A stretch of 64,000 nt of DNA from Tigriopus japonicus (Eukaryota > Arthropoda > Copepoda > Harpacticoida > Harpacticidae), in assembly GCA_010645155.1 (NCBI GenBank), contig JAAGOF010000046.1, positions 1,189,282-1,253,281 of the forward strand. Reading direction: 5' to 3'. Of the stretch, positions 1 to 12,824 are shown piece after piece. The position numbers were made by a program, and so were the translations under genes. Positions within the stretch are counted from its first letter, which is position 1. Each line of letters starts with the position of its first letter. The notes under the pieces were generated by a model. That model saw nothing but the letters and a program-made list of their open reading frames with translations. It was not told the origin of the DNA and did not search any database.

Positions 1-631
1 AAAAAAGTGGTGGTATTGTGCTTTTTGGGAGCAGATATGGACGGTTCGAAGCAAGTATTTCATAACGTTCTTCATCCAGAGATTCCAACTTAGCTTCACA
101 AAGACCTCTAGGCATTTGCAGTGTAATCTGTGATTGGCAAAATGATCCATTGCACTTAGTGTGAGACTTCTGCAAAAGACAGGGGAAAAAATATTTCCCA
201 CAGACCCCGGTTGTCCTTGGTGACACAACAATCATTCTTGACCTGGGATGGCTATCTCACCTATTCTCTTTTTTTCATTCATTCATTCGCTCGAACATTC
301 ATTCATTCATGAACATTACATTAGTAATGCGTGCTTACTAAGTGCACCATATCAAAGTTGGTTAATGATACGGAGACAACCGCGGACGGCTCAAACGGGG
401 TGCAAAACACACTTTTGGACAGTCATCTCATTTGAAATTCTCATAATTGTCAGCGAGTTGATAAGCTTGATAATCATTATCAGAGATTCGGAACGACAGA
501 TTCGGCAAAAAAAAAAAACTTTGCAAACTGCAAAAGCTCATGGTGGAACAGGATTTTTAAACCCTCCGCAACGTGAAGCACAAGAAGAAATTTGTTTGAA
601 TTAACGTGAATGTTTTGTTTATTTCTTTCAG
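1..631. other. Upstream or intron sequence of the first gene
   Basis: No convincing exon is visible. The exon at 632 is preceded by an AG acceptor (tttctttcag), so this stretch is most simply the end of an intron whose 5' exon lies left of the window. Short open frames here begin at arbitrary codons and have no recognisable protein features. Confidence 0.5.
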
Positions 632-3600
632 GCGCAAGTTTGACCGCGGCTGCTGCGGCTGTGGCCGCTGGGGCAGGCAGTGTTGCCACAGCTATCAACA
701 ACGTAGTAAACAGACCCGTGGTGAGCGTGGTGGGAATTGGTGGAGGTGGAGGAGGCGGATCCACTTCTACTTCGGGATCGTTCCTCAATAGCTTGAGCAC
801 CTTCCCGTTCTTTCAATTGAGCGGTATCTCCGGTCATGCCATCATTCATTTGATCCTCATCGCGTTCCTGTTGTATGTGTCCATTATTTTGTGGACCGAC
901 GGCGATCTCTTAGCGGAAGGCGTCTTCAATTTCCTGACCCGCGGCGGCAGAAGTGAGTTTGAACTTTCATTTATGAGCTCTATATCCTGGTATTGGACGA
1001 CCTTTTGACTTGGAAATTGACCAAATTCGGCCTTGCCTGACTTGGAATATTGAAGCTGATCTCTGATCTCATCCCTCTTGAAATCAATCCTGGTTCCTAA
1101 GAGACCAGACGGAGGGTGTCGTAATCAATCTTGGCAATAAACCGACCTATCCACATGGCCAATGACACCACCACATAGCAGGATGGCTGAGAAAACTTTA
1201 CTTGGCTGGGAGTATTAGTGGTTTTTTGTCCATTGCTGAGATTGCATCTAAATTTAGAAATTATCGTCACCACAAGAGCAATGAATTTACTCGACAAACA
1301 CCGCTTGTCTTTTTATGCACTTACAGCTCTCAAATACACGCTTAGTGACTCGCTGCATTTATTAGGGCCAAATTAGACTCGAGGGGGAAAAAAGAACACC
1401 AATGGCCTGATTTGAGGGGGAAGAGAGAAAGAATGGGACTTCAACCGAGCAACTGCCGAGATTGTTCGGATCCCTCGGATTGCTTGTACCATCGACCACC
1501 CCAAATAAAGAATTCCAAGAAGGGGGTATATTGACCGCATAACTTCGGTTTGCTGGTAGAGGTCATGAGATCAAATCATGAGCACCGCTAGGAACAATTC
1601 ATGTGGTACGAGGTGTTCTGGTCGGGGCAATTCACATTCACACGTCATGAGGCACGCCTCTGGCAACCGCAGAGTGTCAGCCGAATCGTGTCTAATACAC
1701 TCATACGACGCACGTATGATGGTAGATTTCCCCGGGGAATGTGTATTTTTGTCTTTCGGGTAAAATCTGGCTTGGTTGGGGAAGATCAGATCGTATAATT
1801 ATGGCCTACGACTTCATTTCGTCCACTCGAAGGTGCATCATAGACCTTTCACTTTAGATGGAAAGGATTGGAGATCGATCAGGTGTGTCAACCAATCAGG
1901 GGTGAACAATTATGTTGATCTAATCAGCCTCTTTTTTCGCAATCTATTGAATTAGATCAGTTCAGCGATTCCAGTTGCTAGAGGGTTGGATCATTGGTGG
2001 ACAAGATTTACTTTCCCTACGGTGATATTTTCCCAAGTCCCAAAGCAAGTGGATGGTTGTTTTATTTTTTGCTTACTTGCACTCTGGGACATTTTCTTCC
2101 TCTTTAAGTGCGTCCTGTGGGGATAGATGAGTCAGCAATGCAGTCCTATTGAAAAACAATTAAGCGCTATTAATCTTGCCAACACAAGTCGCTGCCTCGA
2201 CGTGTTTTTGAATGGAAAATCCAGAATGACCGATTGGTTTGTTTGATTGTTTAGAGACCCTCTAAGGCCACTAGATTTTCCCGGACATGATTACGCTCTA
2301 TTACGCAAAGATTCTACATACATAACTTGACGGTCACTGGTCTATCTTGAGTTAACATGCCTGGCAAGGAACATTTCGGATCGTTTTCGAGTATTTTTGG
2401 CTAGTGGCACACTTACTTTGTATAAGAACGACCGGACTTGTCTCTGTTCGTTCAGGCTCGTCTTTTTTAGGATCTTGCTTCCTTAACTTGCATTGAATGA
2501 AGTGAAAATCCTCGTGCTTGAATGGATTCAATCAAAACATTTCCCCTGTATCCCGTTGTAAACTTCAACAGCCGGCGTATCAAATCAATGGTTTTAGTAA
2601 TTAAGCATGCAACAATCCGAACTGGATGGTTTTCGTCGTCGTCGTCGTCGTCGATCAGTGATCACCCCACGGGCCAGAAGGAGATCATAGCCAAGTCTTG
2701 AAAATTGCGAAATTTTTTCGGCAATAAATCAAAGGTGTGCTTCCAGCTTCCACCGATTATATGATTCCTCCAAGTTCATTGCACTGGAACCCCCCCTTGA
2801 TGCATATGAGAGTCAGCCAACTCACTAACTCACTTTCTTACTGACTGACTGACGAAGTGAGCGAGTGAATCATTTGCAGGGAGAACTTCCGGGCAGATTT
2901 TTCTTTCTCTCCTTTAGTTTTTGAACTGAAGAGAGAGAGGGGACTTTCGTTTTCGTTCTGTGACGAAACCCCCGAATTAGCCCATTTGCTAATAGAATCT
3001 GTCTCCGCCCTTTGTCTGTCTGACTTTTTGTCCATTGACTTATTTTTCACTTTAATGAAGAATGTATTTTTTCCCAAGTTGATCTTTTCCATTTTCCTTG
3101 TGAACATTTCATTGAGTGCCTGATTCTTAATTAATCTTGATTGCAATTGGACACTCACAACCGTTAAATGATGGCTGGATAAAAGCGCGTAAGTGTGACG
3201 AGAAACCATGTCCTGTACATATCATTGGATAGGCCTTCTGCCTTCTGCCTTCTGTGTAACATATTGACTTCGATCAGACAGGGGGTCCTGCTCTCTTGGA
3301 GTGTTTTTAAATCCAACTTGCACCACGTCAAGACTGATACACTTCCTACTCATTAGATCCGCCCCTCCAAACAAATTCGACGCCGTGGTAGTTACAGTAG
3401 AAGTAGTGGTAGTGGTGGTTGGTAACATTACTGCCATTTCGTCTACACATCGTCCAGTGTACGTACGTAAACCGTGCTCCTCTCCACTGAACTTGGTGCT
3501 TATTAGAAGCAAAGATGGCGAAATGCCTTTTCGTTCTCCTTCTTCTCCTTGTGGTCGTGCTACTCCTTGTTGGACTCCGGCAGGTTCCTGGCTTGGACAG

Positions 3601-6600
3601 ATTATGTAATTGGCGATCATAAGAGAAATCTTTCGCCGAATGCTGTTGCATGTGTTTCACAGTCATTGATTTTATGTGCCTGGCCAGGTCTATTCGCAGA
3701 CGCTTTGGATTAACGGATATCCAGGCACAAGAAGGACTGATGAGCATCTGCTGGGACAGTGACCTTCAGTGTGCCTCCAAGTCTCAGTGCAAAACCCAAA
3801 AGCTCGGGCTCGAATTCGAGAGACATCCTCGGCTTTGATCGGTTTTCCTTTTTCGTCCTCCTCTCCAGGGCTCACGTGTGTCCCTATAAAACCACAAACT
3901 GTGAGCTTCTAATGTCGGTTATAAAGTATCTAAAAAAGAAGAAAGTTGTTCTTAGCTAAATGCACCTATGGTGGTGTGGCAGTGAGTCGTGGCTCTTGTG
4001 AGCAAGGTAGATTGCCGCCGAAGTCGATCTCGAGGTTCCACTTCGATGAACACCACTTTGAGAACAGAAGCTGAACTGAACTCGTCTTCAGAGGTGCTTG
4101 CAAACAATTCATGAAACATATGCCATTCATTACAGTCGAAGAAGAACGAACGAATGAAGGCAGGTAGGTAGGGAGGGAAGAAAAAAGACAAGAAGCCACG
4201 GAATAAGGAGCCGGCGAATTACGAGAGACCAATAGTGGTGCGAGTTTTTTTTTTCTTTTTTAACTTTTCCGATTCTTTTGGCCCAATGGTCAAAGTGCAG
4301 TTGGAATCTATCCGCTCGGATTGCTGGATTGCGAGTAGTCCAAGAAATGCAATGGATTTCTTCATCTCAATGGCCTGTCAGAGTAGACACACATGAGACT
4401 CCGTTTTGTGTGTGAGAGGAGAGCTGAACTAATTTGTCAATGCAATAATCTTTATCCCATTGAACCTCATTAAGGGATAATTACATCGAATAAAGCATAA
4501 ATCATCCCATGAAGGCATCATGAAAAAAGGACTACGTAGAGAAGGCTTCTCATCATCGAAAATGGACAGTAATAGTCTGATGAATGAACAACACGCTGTG
4601 AAAGAAAAAGGACAAGGAAGAAGGTATGAAATGCATGGTTGACGACGACATGATTCGTTCAATTTCTCGTCTTCTTAGCCACCTAAAAAGTCGAGGTTAA
4701 CCGCTAAACAGTTTATAGCTAAGAATCCCTGCCCCTCTCTCGCTGGTCCTCGAGCAATGTTCGTCGTTGGTTGAAGAAGTTGTGGAATAAGTTACAAGCT
4801 TAATTTGTCTGTGGAGAGCGAGAGAGCGACAGAGAGAGAGATACATAGGGACTCAACAGATCCAAGAGAGAAGGCCTTATACTACTTGCTTCGAATGCGT
4901 CCTCCGTTCATGCTTTGGCTCACCGGGTGCGTTGGATGTACTTATGTAGCTAAGTGTTTACTAGAGTTCTACGAACGTACATGGACAGTGATTACCTTAA
5001 GTGAAAGTCGACACGCTTTGTAAATTCGGTTTCAAGACCTCTTCACATAAAATACTAGCGACTCCTCCATACATACATACACACTTGGTGGGGATAAAAA
5101 AATCTACGGTTTTCCGGTCATTAAAATGTACATGTGTACGTGCATATGGAAGTGAGTACACCTTGTCGATACTGTATGTATATACGTAGTATTCATATTC
5201 ACACTCACATGTGCCGGCATTGTCTGATTGCTCGCGATAAGAATGTAAAAATGACTGTCCAATAATGAAAGAGCATAAACCTATCCATGAAGGGAACTCG
5301 AATGTGGTCGATGAAGAGGGAATTTCTGGAATACAACGAAATCTTTCTTCCAAATGGCCGTCGAAACAGACGTCAATTAGACCAAAGAAACAATCTTGGC
5401 CAATGACGATTGATCTGCAATCTGACCAGAGCTCTTTGGTTTTCTCTCGGGATTGATCAAAACCGCATTTCTGATTAATTTATGAGGAGATCTACTGTGA
5501 AGAGCAAGAGACACTGGATGCACATCATTCTTTGCCGTAGTCCTACCAAATATTGGATCATTAAGTTTACCAAACAATCACCACCACTAGGTAATGAACA
5601 GAAGTACGCAATACTAAAAACGATCCCAGAGCCATTTGACTTAATTGTCCAAAGAACGCCTCGTTTTTCTAAAATGGTAGAAGGAATGGTCGGAATGAAC
5701 GATATTTTGCCAAGGTGGGATTCCCAAGATCCTAGGGAACCGATGGACAAATCAAAACCCTATCATTCATGTCGACTGAGACTAATGGACCTCTTCGTTT
5801 CTTGTTATTTTTGCAGATGTCTTCCAGAACATTCGTCGGAATGTGCACGACGATGTCCACAACAATGGGGGATTCATGGGGACCATTTCTCGCGTTTGGG
5901 GCTCCATAACGAATTGGAAAGTGCCCTCGGTCCTCCGGCCTCAACCCCCGCCCTACCTAAGTTCGAGGCCCCATCGGCCCCACCGACAACGTGGTCCCGA
6001 TAGGCCTAGGGCTGATCGGCCTTATCGGCGACGCAAGGACGGCCGAAGACGGCCTTCGCCACAGTTGGTCCAACAGACACAGCAGCTTGACTACACCCAC
6101 CATGAGGCCCCCCAGGAGCAACGTCGCCCTGAACCGGTGTATGAGCATCCGGTCCGTTATGAGGAGCCTTCCCGTTATGAGGACCCAGTCCGTTATGAGA
6201 AGCCCTCTCGTTATGAGGAGTCTTCCCGTTATGAGGAAACGTCCACGTACCAGGCGCCCATAGTCCTGCCACAGACTCTGCCTGGGGCCTATCCATATGA
6301 GTCGACTTTGGACGAGGGGTATTATTCCCATCAGTCGAAAGCCTCACCTCCCCCTTCTATAGTTCCCCCTCCCACCCCTTCCACATTACCCCCACCCACG
6401 TTGCCGAGTTCATTCTTGCACAACTACCATTTCGCAGAGGACACCTCTCTAGCTAGTCAGTGGAAGAAACACACCCGGCGAAAGCCGGTCTCCCGTTCGG
6501 GGCATTCTAGGTCGCCAAGGCCGCATGAAACCCACCACACGTCAGCCTTCAATCGAAGGCAAACTCAGGTGTGGAAGCGACAAGGCCAGTTGGACGAAGG

Positions 6601-6679
6601 CTTCGCTTGGGAGCAACCCGTGGCCACCCCGAGGCCGCGCGTCTACCATTACTATCAACCGAACTCTCAAGCCTACTAA
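632..6679 (+). CDS. Single-pass membrane protein with Ala/Gly-rich N side and Pro/Arg/Tyr-rich tail (3' part)
   Basis: Two exons join in frame: 632-952 (acceptor tttcag, donor gtgagt) and 5817-6679 (acceptor tttttgcag, stop TAA). Both junctions are phase 1, and 393 residues are visible; the start lies upstream, probably outside the window. The first exon encodes an Ala-rich stretch, a Gly7 run, then a hydrophobic segment (HAIIHLILIAFLLYVSIIL) that looks like one membrane helix. The second exon encodes a basic, proline-rich tail with five tandem RYE-containing hexapeptides (DNA 6155-6244), PPP runs and a Tyr-rich C-terminus. No enzymatic domain is recognised; a role as a membrane-anchored scaffold or cuticle-associated protein would be inference only. 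Conserved reading across the splice and the strongly protein-like tail make real coding likely. Confidence 0.72.
953..3514 (+). other. Intron of the first gene, 5' part
   Basis: No exon recognised. It contains a trinucleotide run of CGT units around 2634-2653, and a heptamer (CCTTCTG) is repeated three times at about 3234-3254. Short open frames on both strands lack family features. Confidence 0.5.
3515..3838 (+). CDS. Candidate small secreted Cys-containing peptide, nested in an intron
   Basis: An ATG at 3515 (context AAAGATGG) opens a strong signal peptide (MAKCLFVLLLLLVVVLLLVG, then LRQVPGLD). The first exon would end at 3605 at a gtaatt donor. A 57-bp intron (3606-3662) ends in tgtttcacag, and the second exon 3663-3838 stays in frame to TGA, giving 88 residues. 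The mature part contains a dibasic-rich stretch (RSIRRRFG) and a cysteine cluster (ICWDSDLQCASKSQC), features compatible with a processed secreted peptide. Codon third positions in exon 2 are GC-rich, unlike the surrounding intron. It lies on the same strand as the host gene. I recognise no family. If the intron is not used, the first exon still gives a 35-residue open frame. A potential AATAAA lies far downstream at 4489. Confidence 0.42.
3839..5816 (+). other. Intron of the first gene, 3' part
   Basis: No further exon recognised. There is a TATA-like string CCTATAAAAC near 3887 with no obvious gene behind it, and a GAGA-rich run near 4818-4842. The intron ends in ttatttttgcag at 5816. Confidence 0.45.
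6155..6244 (+). repeat. Coding minisatellite, five 18-bp units
   Basis: Five consecutive 18-bp units beginning CGTTATGAG encode RYEEPS, RYEDPV, RYEKPS, RYEESS and RYEETS within the tail of the membrane protein. The units differ by a few bases each but keep the reading frame. Copy number is likely to vary between alleles. Confidence 0.85.
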
Positions 6680-8105
6680 GTGCTCATTTTAGGTGAAGAA
6701 CCAGCGCGGGCTCTTCCCCAACGTCATAATCAAATGTGCATGGGACTCCAGCCATGCCCTGAACCTAACCTCCGGTGTGTCAATGTGAGTGATATACGAC
6801 AAAACAAGGACTCTGGCATCGTGAAGCAGAGACATCAAATCAATCGGGGCTGTAATTTTGTGTGAGTGTGTGTTTTGCCATCTTCTGCTTCTTCATCATC
6901 ATTAAGATTATTATTTTTATCGCCGTTATTATTGCTGCTGTCATCATCATTATCGTGCTTACCTTTTGCATCCGATGGAGAAGTAGTCCAATCCTGATCT
7001 GAATGACTGAGCATTGAGATCAATTCCTTCTACCGGGAACAACACCAACCAACGGCGACTTCGAACGAACACGAAGAGGCCAGAAAGTGGTGTCTGTGTG
7101 TCCGTATTGCCATGTACTTGCTACTCGAGCATCTGCTGTTGTTGTTGGTTGGAGTGCTCTTGTTTCTGTGTCGTTATTCATCCGGTGGTTTCCCTCGTTG
7201 GTTCTCGTTTCCCTCGTAGGCTCTCCGTGGTGTGCTAAAAACAAAATCTGATGCCGATCGTGATGAACAGACTGTTGTTGAAGTTGGTGATGGTGTTGCT
7301 GTTGTCGTCGTCGTTGTCGTCTGCTAATGAACTTTTTCCTCCCCCTACCTTATTGGTTCGTCCCGGAGAAAACTAAGACACAAATTTTCCCTTGTGGTCG
7401 GGAAGAGAGTCTTGAGAATGGTGTGTGTATCCTGAAACAAACCGACGATGACCAACTGTTTGCCGCACTCTCCATCTCTTCATTTAGTCAAGCCTCACCC
7501 TGTCTGAGAACCTCCAGTAGGAGATGGTTACCTACCTGTTCAGCAGGGATCAAGATGAATATGCTTGGACGTCGAGCAAGAAGAACCAGAATTCGGAATC
7601 GTCCAAATACATGCAACGCAACAAATGCAATCCGTTGTTTCGCCCCCATTCACATATTAGACGCTCACACACAAACACATACCTACATACACGTTATGAC
7701 AATATCACATGTTGTGCCGGTTTTCGTCTGTCTGTGACAGAAAGAAATCCAAATTGGAACTAAGTCAATCTGCTGTGTCCACAGCCCCACCACATTTACT
7801 ATTACTCTTCCTTCCATTGTTTTTACTCATACTTCGCGGATACTCGAATGTGTGTGTCTGTCATTATTTTGGGGAATGAAATCTGACTGTGTGTACATTA
7901 TGGGACCCAATCATATGAATGTGTGTACTTGACACACTTGTGTGTACAGGTTCTTGGCAGATGGGGTTCGTACGTGAAAAAGCTATTTATTCCGGTCATA
8001 TTTGCCCTTGTGACTGTCTCTTTTTCTATTTGTTATACGTATTATCTATTTATTTATTTGTTGGATCTACTGGAATAAAGCTACAATTCTCACTGATCTA
8101 CATTT
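6680..8105 (+). other. Probable 3'UTR of the first gene
   Basis: After the TAA at 6677-6679 no further coding exon is seen. The stretch is rich in GT, CA and GTT/GTC microsatellite-like runs (for example 7266-7320). The first well-placed plus-strand poly(A) signal is at 8074, which suggests a long 3'UTR of about 1.4 kb. Confidence 0.5.
8074..8079 (+). promoter_or_regulatory. Polyadenylation signal AATAAA
   Basis: AATAAA is followed within about 30 bases by a GT-rich element (catggtgtgttgttg), the usual layout of an animal cleavage site. It would end the transcript of the membrane-protein gene. Confidence 0.55.
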
Positions 8106-9554
8106 GATCGCATGGTGTGTTGTTGCGAGGTGTCCAAAAAAATGGGAACGTGATTCGCCCTTGATGATTTTCGCTCGTTCACTCTCACTTTAATTCGTGA
8201 TTCGCTCCAAATTCGCCCGCCATGAACACATTTAGATTCGTATCCCGCCATGGACTGTTTTTTCGTCTTCTTTTTTTCTTTCAAAACACAGATGGACGAT
8301 TCAAATGTATCACATTTTGGACAAGAATGTGGTAAAGCTAGGAATGAATACACTAGGATTGGTGCTTGAGGATTGGAGACTGAGAAAAAAACATCTCGAT
8401 GATCTGTAATTGGGAAACATCATTTGGTTGACGTGAAAGACAGATGGAACGATTTGTTTGATTAATCAAACAGCATCGGGAAAGTGAGCCCAAAAGAAAA
8501 CGGTCATCTCGGAACTTTCTTTGATCCAGATCTGGCCTTGAAAGGAGCATCTTCATTTTTTGTCATTGCCTTTATCCGTTTATCCTGATTGGTCAGTGTT
8601 TCGAGTTCAACGATAAGACAGAGAAAAATCGCACAAAAGACGGGGAAGTTTGAGTAACTAAGCAATCACATGACGTCCTTCAACCTTAGAGGTTATTACG
8701 TCAAAATACCTTCAACTACCCTTCAGTTCATGACAAAGTGATGTTAATTGGTAGTGGGAAATTCGAAATTCGAGACGATTGGAAGAGCTCAAGATGAAAG
8801 GTTAATGTGGATCTTACCAGTCATAAAAATGAAATTTCCCCTCCCCTTGTCTTTCACCCTTCTGACTCGGAGGGTTGTTTTAGCTAAAAGGAAATTGACA
8901 AATACGGCAATTACCGTTTCTTGAATGGTTTAACGGTCTAATCTGAGATGGCCCATGTACAAAAAACAGAAAAACTAACTGCGCACACATGTTCTTCCCT
9001 TGTTGATCACGGGGTAAAATAAGTAGTTACGCGTGAAAGGCCATGCTGCTGTTTTTCTTTCTTGATCAATTTGAGCGAATACAAAATTGCCCCGGAAAAT
9101 TGGCTTGGCAACTAAAATGGGGTCTCACTTTGACTCGCTGTTCGATTGATTAATACCTTCAAAGGAAACTTTTTGCAAGCTTTATTTCCACACAAACACT
9201 CAGCTCAACTGTTGCTAATAATATTGCTTGTTTTTAAGTTAAAAAACGCCACTCCGACGAGATTCAGTGTGAGATAGCATGAAGATTATGATTCTACCCT
9301 AAAGAAATCTTACATTTCACCATTTATCGTACAAATGTGTTGTTGCAAAATAATTGCGTAATTGATATTTGAGAAGTTAGGGTGAGTTTTCGTGAAAAAC
9401 TAAAGTAAAATTGCAATTATTAAATTGTATTTCTCTCATGAAACGCTTCAAATCTAAAGCAACCTTCATGGACAGGATTGTTTTTGAATTAGAGTCCCAA
9501 AAACTTGGTAATTTATGACAAAATGAGACGGCGAAGTTAAATTGTGGTCCGAAC

Positions 9555-9843
9555 TAGAGGGCTAACAGAAAAATGACACTCCAAAAATATTTGTGAGTCA
9601 CCAAGCCTTCACTGTGTGTGCGATGGGATTTGATGTTGAACACGTTAAGTTACGCGATTCATAACCCAAACTTGCGGTTTTAGGGAGTCAGTGGCAAAAT
9701 TGCTCATTCAACTGCTTTGGTCAAACAAGAGCAATGTGTGATGAATCAAGTTACTTGACACCCTTGCTGCCGGATCAATGAAGTGTGTTCAAAACAAATC
9801 TCCACTGACTCTACTGGAATGATATTTCTCTGTTAACCCTCTA
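9555..9843. mobile_element. hAT-type MITE, TAGAGGGCTA family, copy 1
   Basis: The 289-bp element starts TAGAGGGCTAACAGAAAAAT and ends TTTCTCTGTTAACCCTCTA, giving an imperfect terminal inverted repeat. It is flanked by a near-perfect 8-bp duplication (GTCCGAAC on the left, ATCCGAAC on the right) that fits the nTnnnnAn pattern of Ac-type hAT elements. A second copy in inverted orientation lies at 33969-34258. It has no transposase and is non-autonomous. Confidence 0.85.
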
Positions 9844-11415
9844 ATCCGAACTAGTGCACTGATCCGGACAACTGAAAAAATTATTGGTGTTTCCCAATAT
9901 TTTGTTTGAATTGGGACGCCCCATTTGAATATAAGATCGTAGTTTCATGACGAATCAAAGAAATTGCGTCAGTCTACCCAAATTTTTTGTCTTAAATTGG
10001 TATTAGTCCAATTTTATCATAAATTTGTCACACTTGGTTTGGTAATTGGGCTCTAATTACGGGAAAACTCCCAATAATATTCGTTTTCAGAAGCAGTTTC
10101 GTGCAATTGCAAATAATAAGTAAAACACATGAATCGCAATCTGTTCCTCTCTTTTCGATTTCAATAGAAATCATAGCATCACTTGGGTCAATCAACAGTA
10201 AAGTATCCGCTGATACAGATATCTTTTGGAGCATTTTAATTATCCAGTAAAGACCTCCAGGCTTTCCAACCCCCTGATTCATCCATTGCCAAAAGCCTCA
10301 AGCGAAAAACGAGGGGAGGGATATGAGAAAACAGGGGGTTACATCGAGGAGGGAGTCCGTTTATTGATGTGATTTCCTAATCATTTCAAGCCACGATATC
10401 TTGGTGGAATCAACTCGACCCGTCTTTGTACTCAGAACTGAGAGAATCTCTGTCGAAAGTGAAGGGAAGGAGGGTGGGTGTTATTTAATAGTGAACCATT
10501 AGCTCAGTGCAATTAACGCCACAAGAAGCGATTGAAAAAACGAAGTCAAGTACTTCAGAGCAGATTAGAGTTCCTTTGTAAATGTCATCTGAACACACCT
10601 CGGGGATCTTGAAATGGGATAAGAAGTTATTGTTGTAGAGACTTGCAGGATTGCAAAATTACCCCTGGTTAGATAACAACAACAATCAGAGATCTCTCAT
10701 CCATCTAGAGCTAGGGACTTTGGGATGATAAAACGTAAGTCAACGAGAGACAGATCGTTTGAAGAGCAAGCAGGGATTGAGTAACTTTACAGAAGGGGTT
10801 CGTTCGTTCGCGACACTTGGACAAGTCGAAAAAATCTGGAGGGAGGACCACCAGCTGGTTTTGAACTTGGATTCAAATAATGATCGGCATACGGCACATT
10901 ACATTCGTTCTTGGTTGAATGCAAGGGATAAACCATCTTGAGTTTCTTGCCATGGGAAAAGCGGACAAAGTCGAAACAAACAAGATCCCGTCAAAGTCAA
11001 GGCGAGGGATTTCTTCACAATACTGCTGAGTCTCATTTTTTTGAGTTTAGGAGGTTCAAATGAAATATGGCGAACAGACTAATTGTTCGGCCCTTTTGAA
11101 TCCGAAATGTCCATGAAATATGGGGGGATTTGGTAATCATAGACTCCTTTAAATGTAACAAGATGTGTGGCGAATTGATGCAACCTCTCTTTGAGAGGTC
11201 ACTTGAATCATAAAGGTAGATCTGGTTGTTTTAGGTAATTTTCATGGCCAAAAATGCCATGTTTAGGTAGCTGAAAAGGGCTGTTTTAGGTCTGCTAGAT
11301 CAAATCAGATCAAACCTTTTATTTTCATTTCTTACCTGCTTTGATCATGGTTATTTTTTTCACCATATTTTGAATATGATTCAAATTCTCCGTTTTAGAT
11401 ATGAGCCTAACGCAG

Positions 11416-11641
11416 GGGTGTGCAAACTTATTTAACAGTTGGCTAAATTTGCCGGACCTTTGGCGCTCGCGGGCAACACCATCCAAAACGGCAAAAAAAT
11501 TCTAGTATAAAATTCTACAATCAACCTACCCTACATATGCATATCAATCTTATGTATTTTACTGATCCTCTCGCGGGCGAAGCGAAATCAGCTCGCGGGC
11601 CACATTTGGCCCGCGGGCCAGGGTTTTTCAAAACTCAGTTC
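11416..11641. mobile_element. GC-rich hAT-like MITE
   Basis: The left end reads CAGGGGTGTGCAAACTTATT, typical of hAT termini. The right part contains GGCCCGCGGGCCAGGG followed by TTTTTCAAAACT, the complement of such an end. The element stands out as GC-rich in AT-rich DNA. I could not define a clean target duplication, so the right boundary is approximate. Confidence 0.55.
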
Positions 11642-12691
11642 TAATGTTGCAAGAAATTGTTTTCGGTTTCACTTTTGAAAAATTAAGCATTTTCCCGCAA
11701 GTTTCAAATGTTGGGAAAAAGGGACTCTCAGGATTGGCAGGTAAAATTGGACCTGTTTTGACATTTTTTAGGTTAAAAATATACAATATTCAGATATTGT
11801 TGTTTAAAGAAACCACAAAATAGCCAATTAAGGAAATACACCGTTGGAAATGTGCAACCTAATACTAGGTCAGTCAGAAATCTACTTCTAAAACGTGTGC
11901 GCACTAAAAGAAAGTGTTTGAAAAAACAAATGGGGTTCAGTCATCCATAAAACCAACACGAACGATTGAAGAAACATATTAGACACCAAATGCTTTCTGC
12001 TGGTTTGGAGACAGTTTTTCGCTGAACGTCATCCGAAATGGTGCAAAATCCCAGTTGGTTGCTAAAAAGAGCTGAGACAATCAGTCGACTTTCATTAATT
12101 TTTTTTTGTCCACCTTGGATCAAGGTCCAAATGTGCCAAGTGCCAAGTGTTCGTTTGTACCTAAATAATCACTTTTGTAACACTCAAATGATTCAAATAC
12201 TTGAAAGCTCCATGTGTAGGTTAAGAAGGACGAAAAAAAGTTGAAAGTAAAAATTGGTTGGCTTTTTGGAATTGTCGAATGAAACTGATGAGCCTGCTTT
12301 ATCCTGTCAATAGCAAATGACATTTGAGATGATCTTGAGAACGATGCAATACTGGTTCTCACACTTTATACTTCGGTGGGCGGATGAATAATCAGCCACG
12401 TTTAGTCTCCAAAGCTAATTATCGCTGAGGCAATTCCTATTGCACTTTGGTGTCGCAACTTGTAAAGGCTCATTGAACACTTCTCAGAAACACGAGTCAA
12501 GATCCGGAAATTCCACTCGTCCAAATATATCGGTTTTAGCTGACATTAGCTGATATGTTAAAGAAATTACTGAACCGCTTTTGAGTTTGATTGTAAATAT
12601 TTGGAGGGATGTCAAGGTCATTCTTATTAGCTCGGACATTTTCGAATATGGGGTTGCATGTTAAATGTAATAAATAGATCCCGGAAAATAT

Positions 12692-12824
12692 GTTTTTTTT
12701 TGCTGCGGAGCAAAAATCCCAGACGTTTCACAACGTAGCGTCAGCTGATGTCGGATGAGCAAGATCATCAGCTGACCCTGATCCTAGAAACGTCTGGTAT
12801 CTCCGATTCAAAGCAGAAAAAAAT
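12692..12824. repeat. Foldback repeat with CCAGACGTTTC arms
   Basis: Left arm CCAGACGTTTC...GTCAGCTGAT is mirrored by ATCAGCTGAC...GAAACGTCTGG, and the pairing continues outward into T-rich and A-rich ends around GCTG/CAGC. The whole could form one imperfect hairpin of about 130 bases. No known family is recognised. Confidence 0.75.

Noticed and set aside
3886..3895. TATA-box-like CCTATAAAAC
   Set aside because: No gene or initiator could be placed at the right distance downstream on the plus strand.
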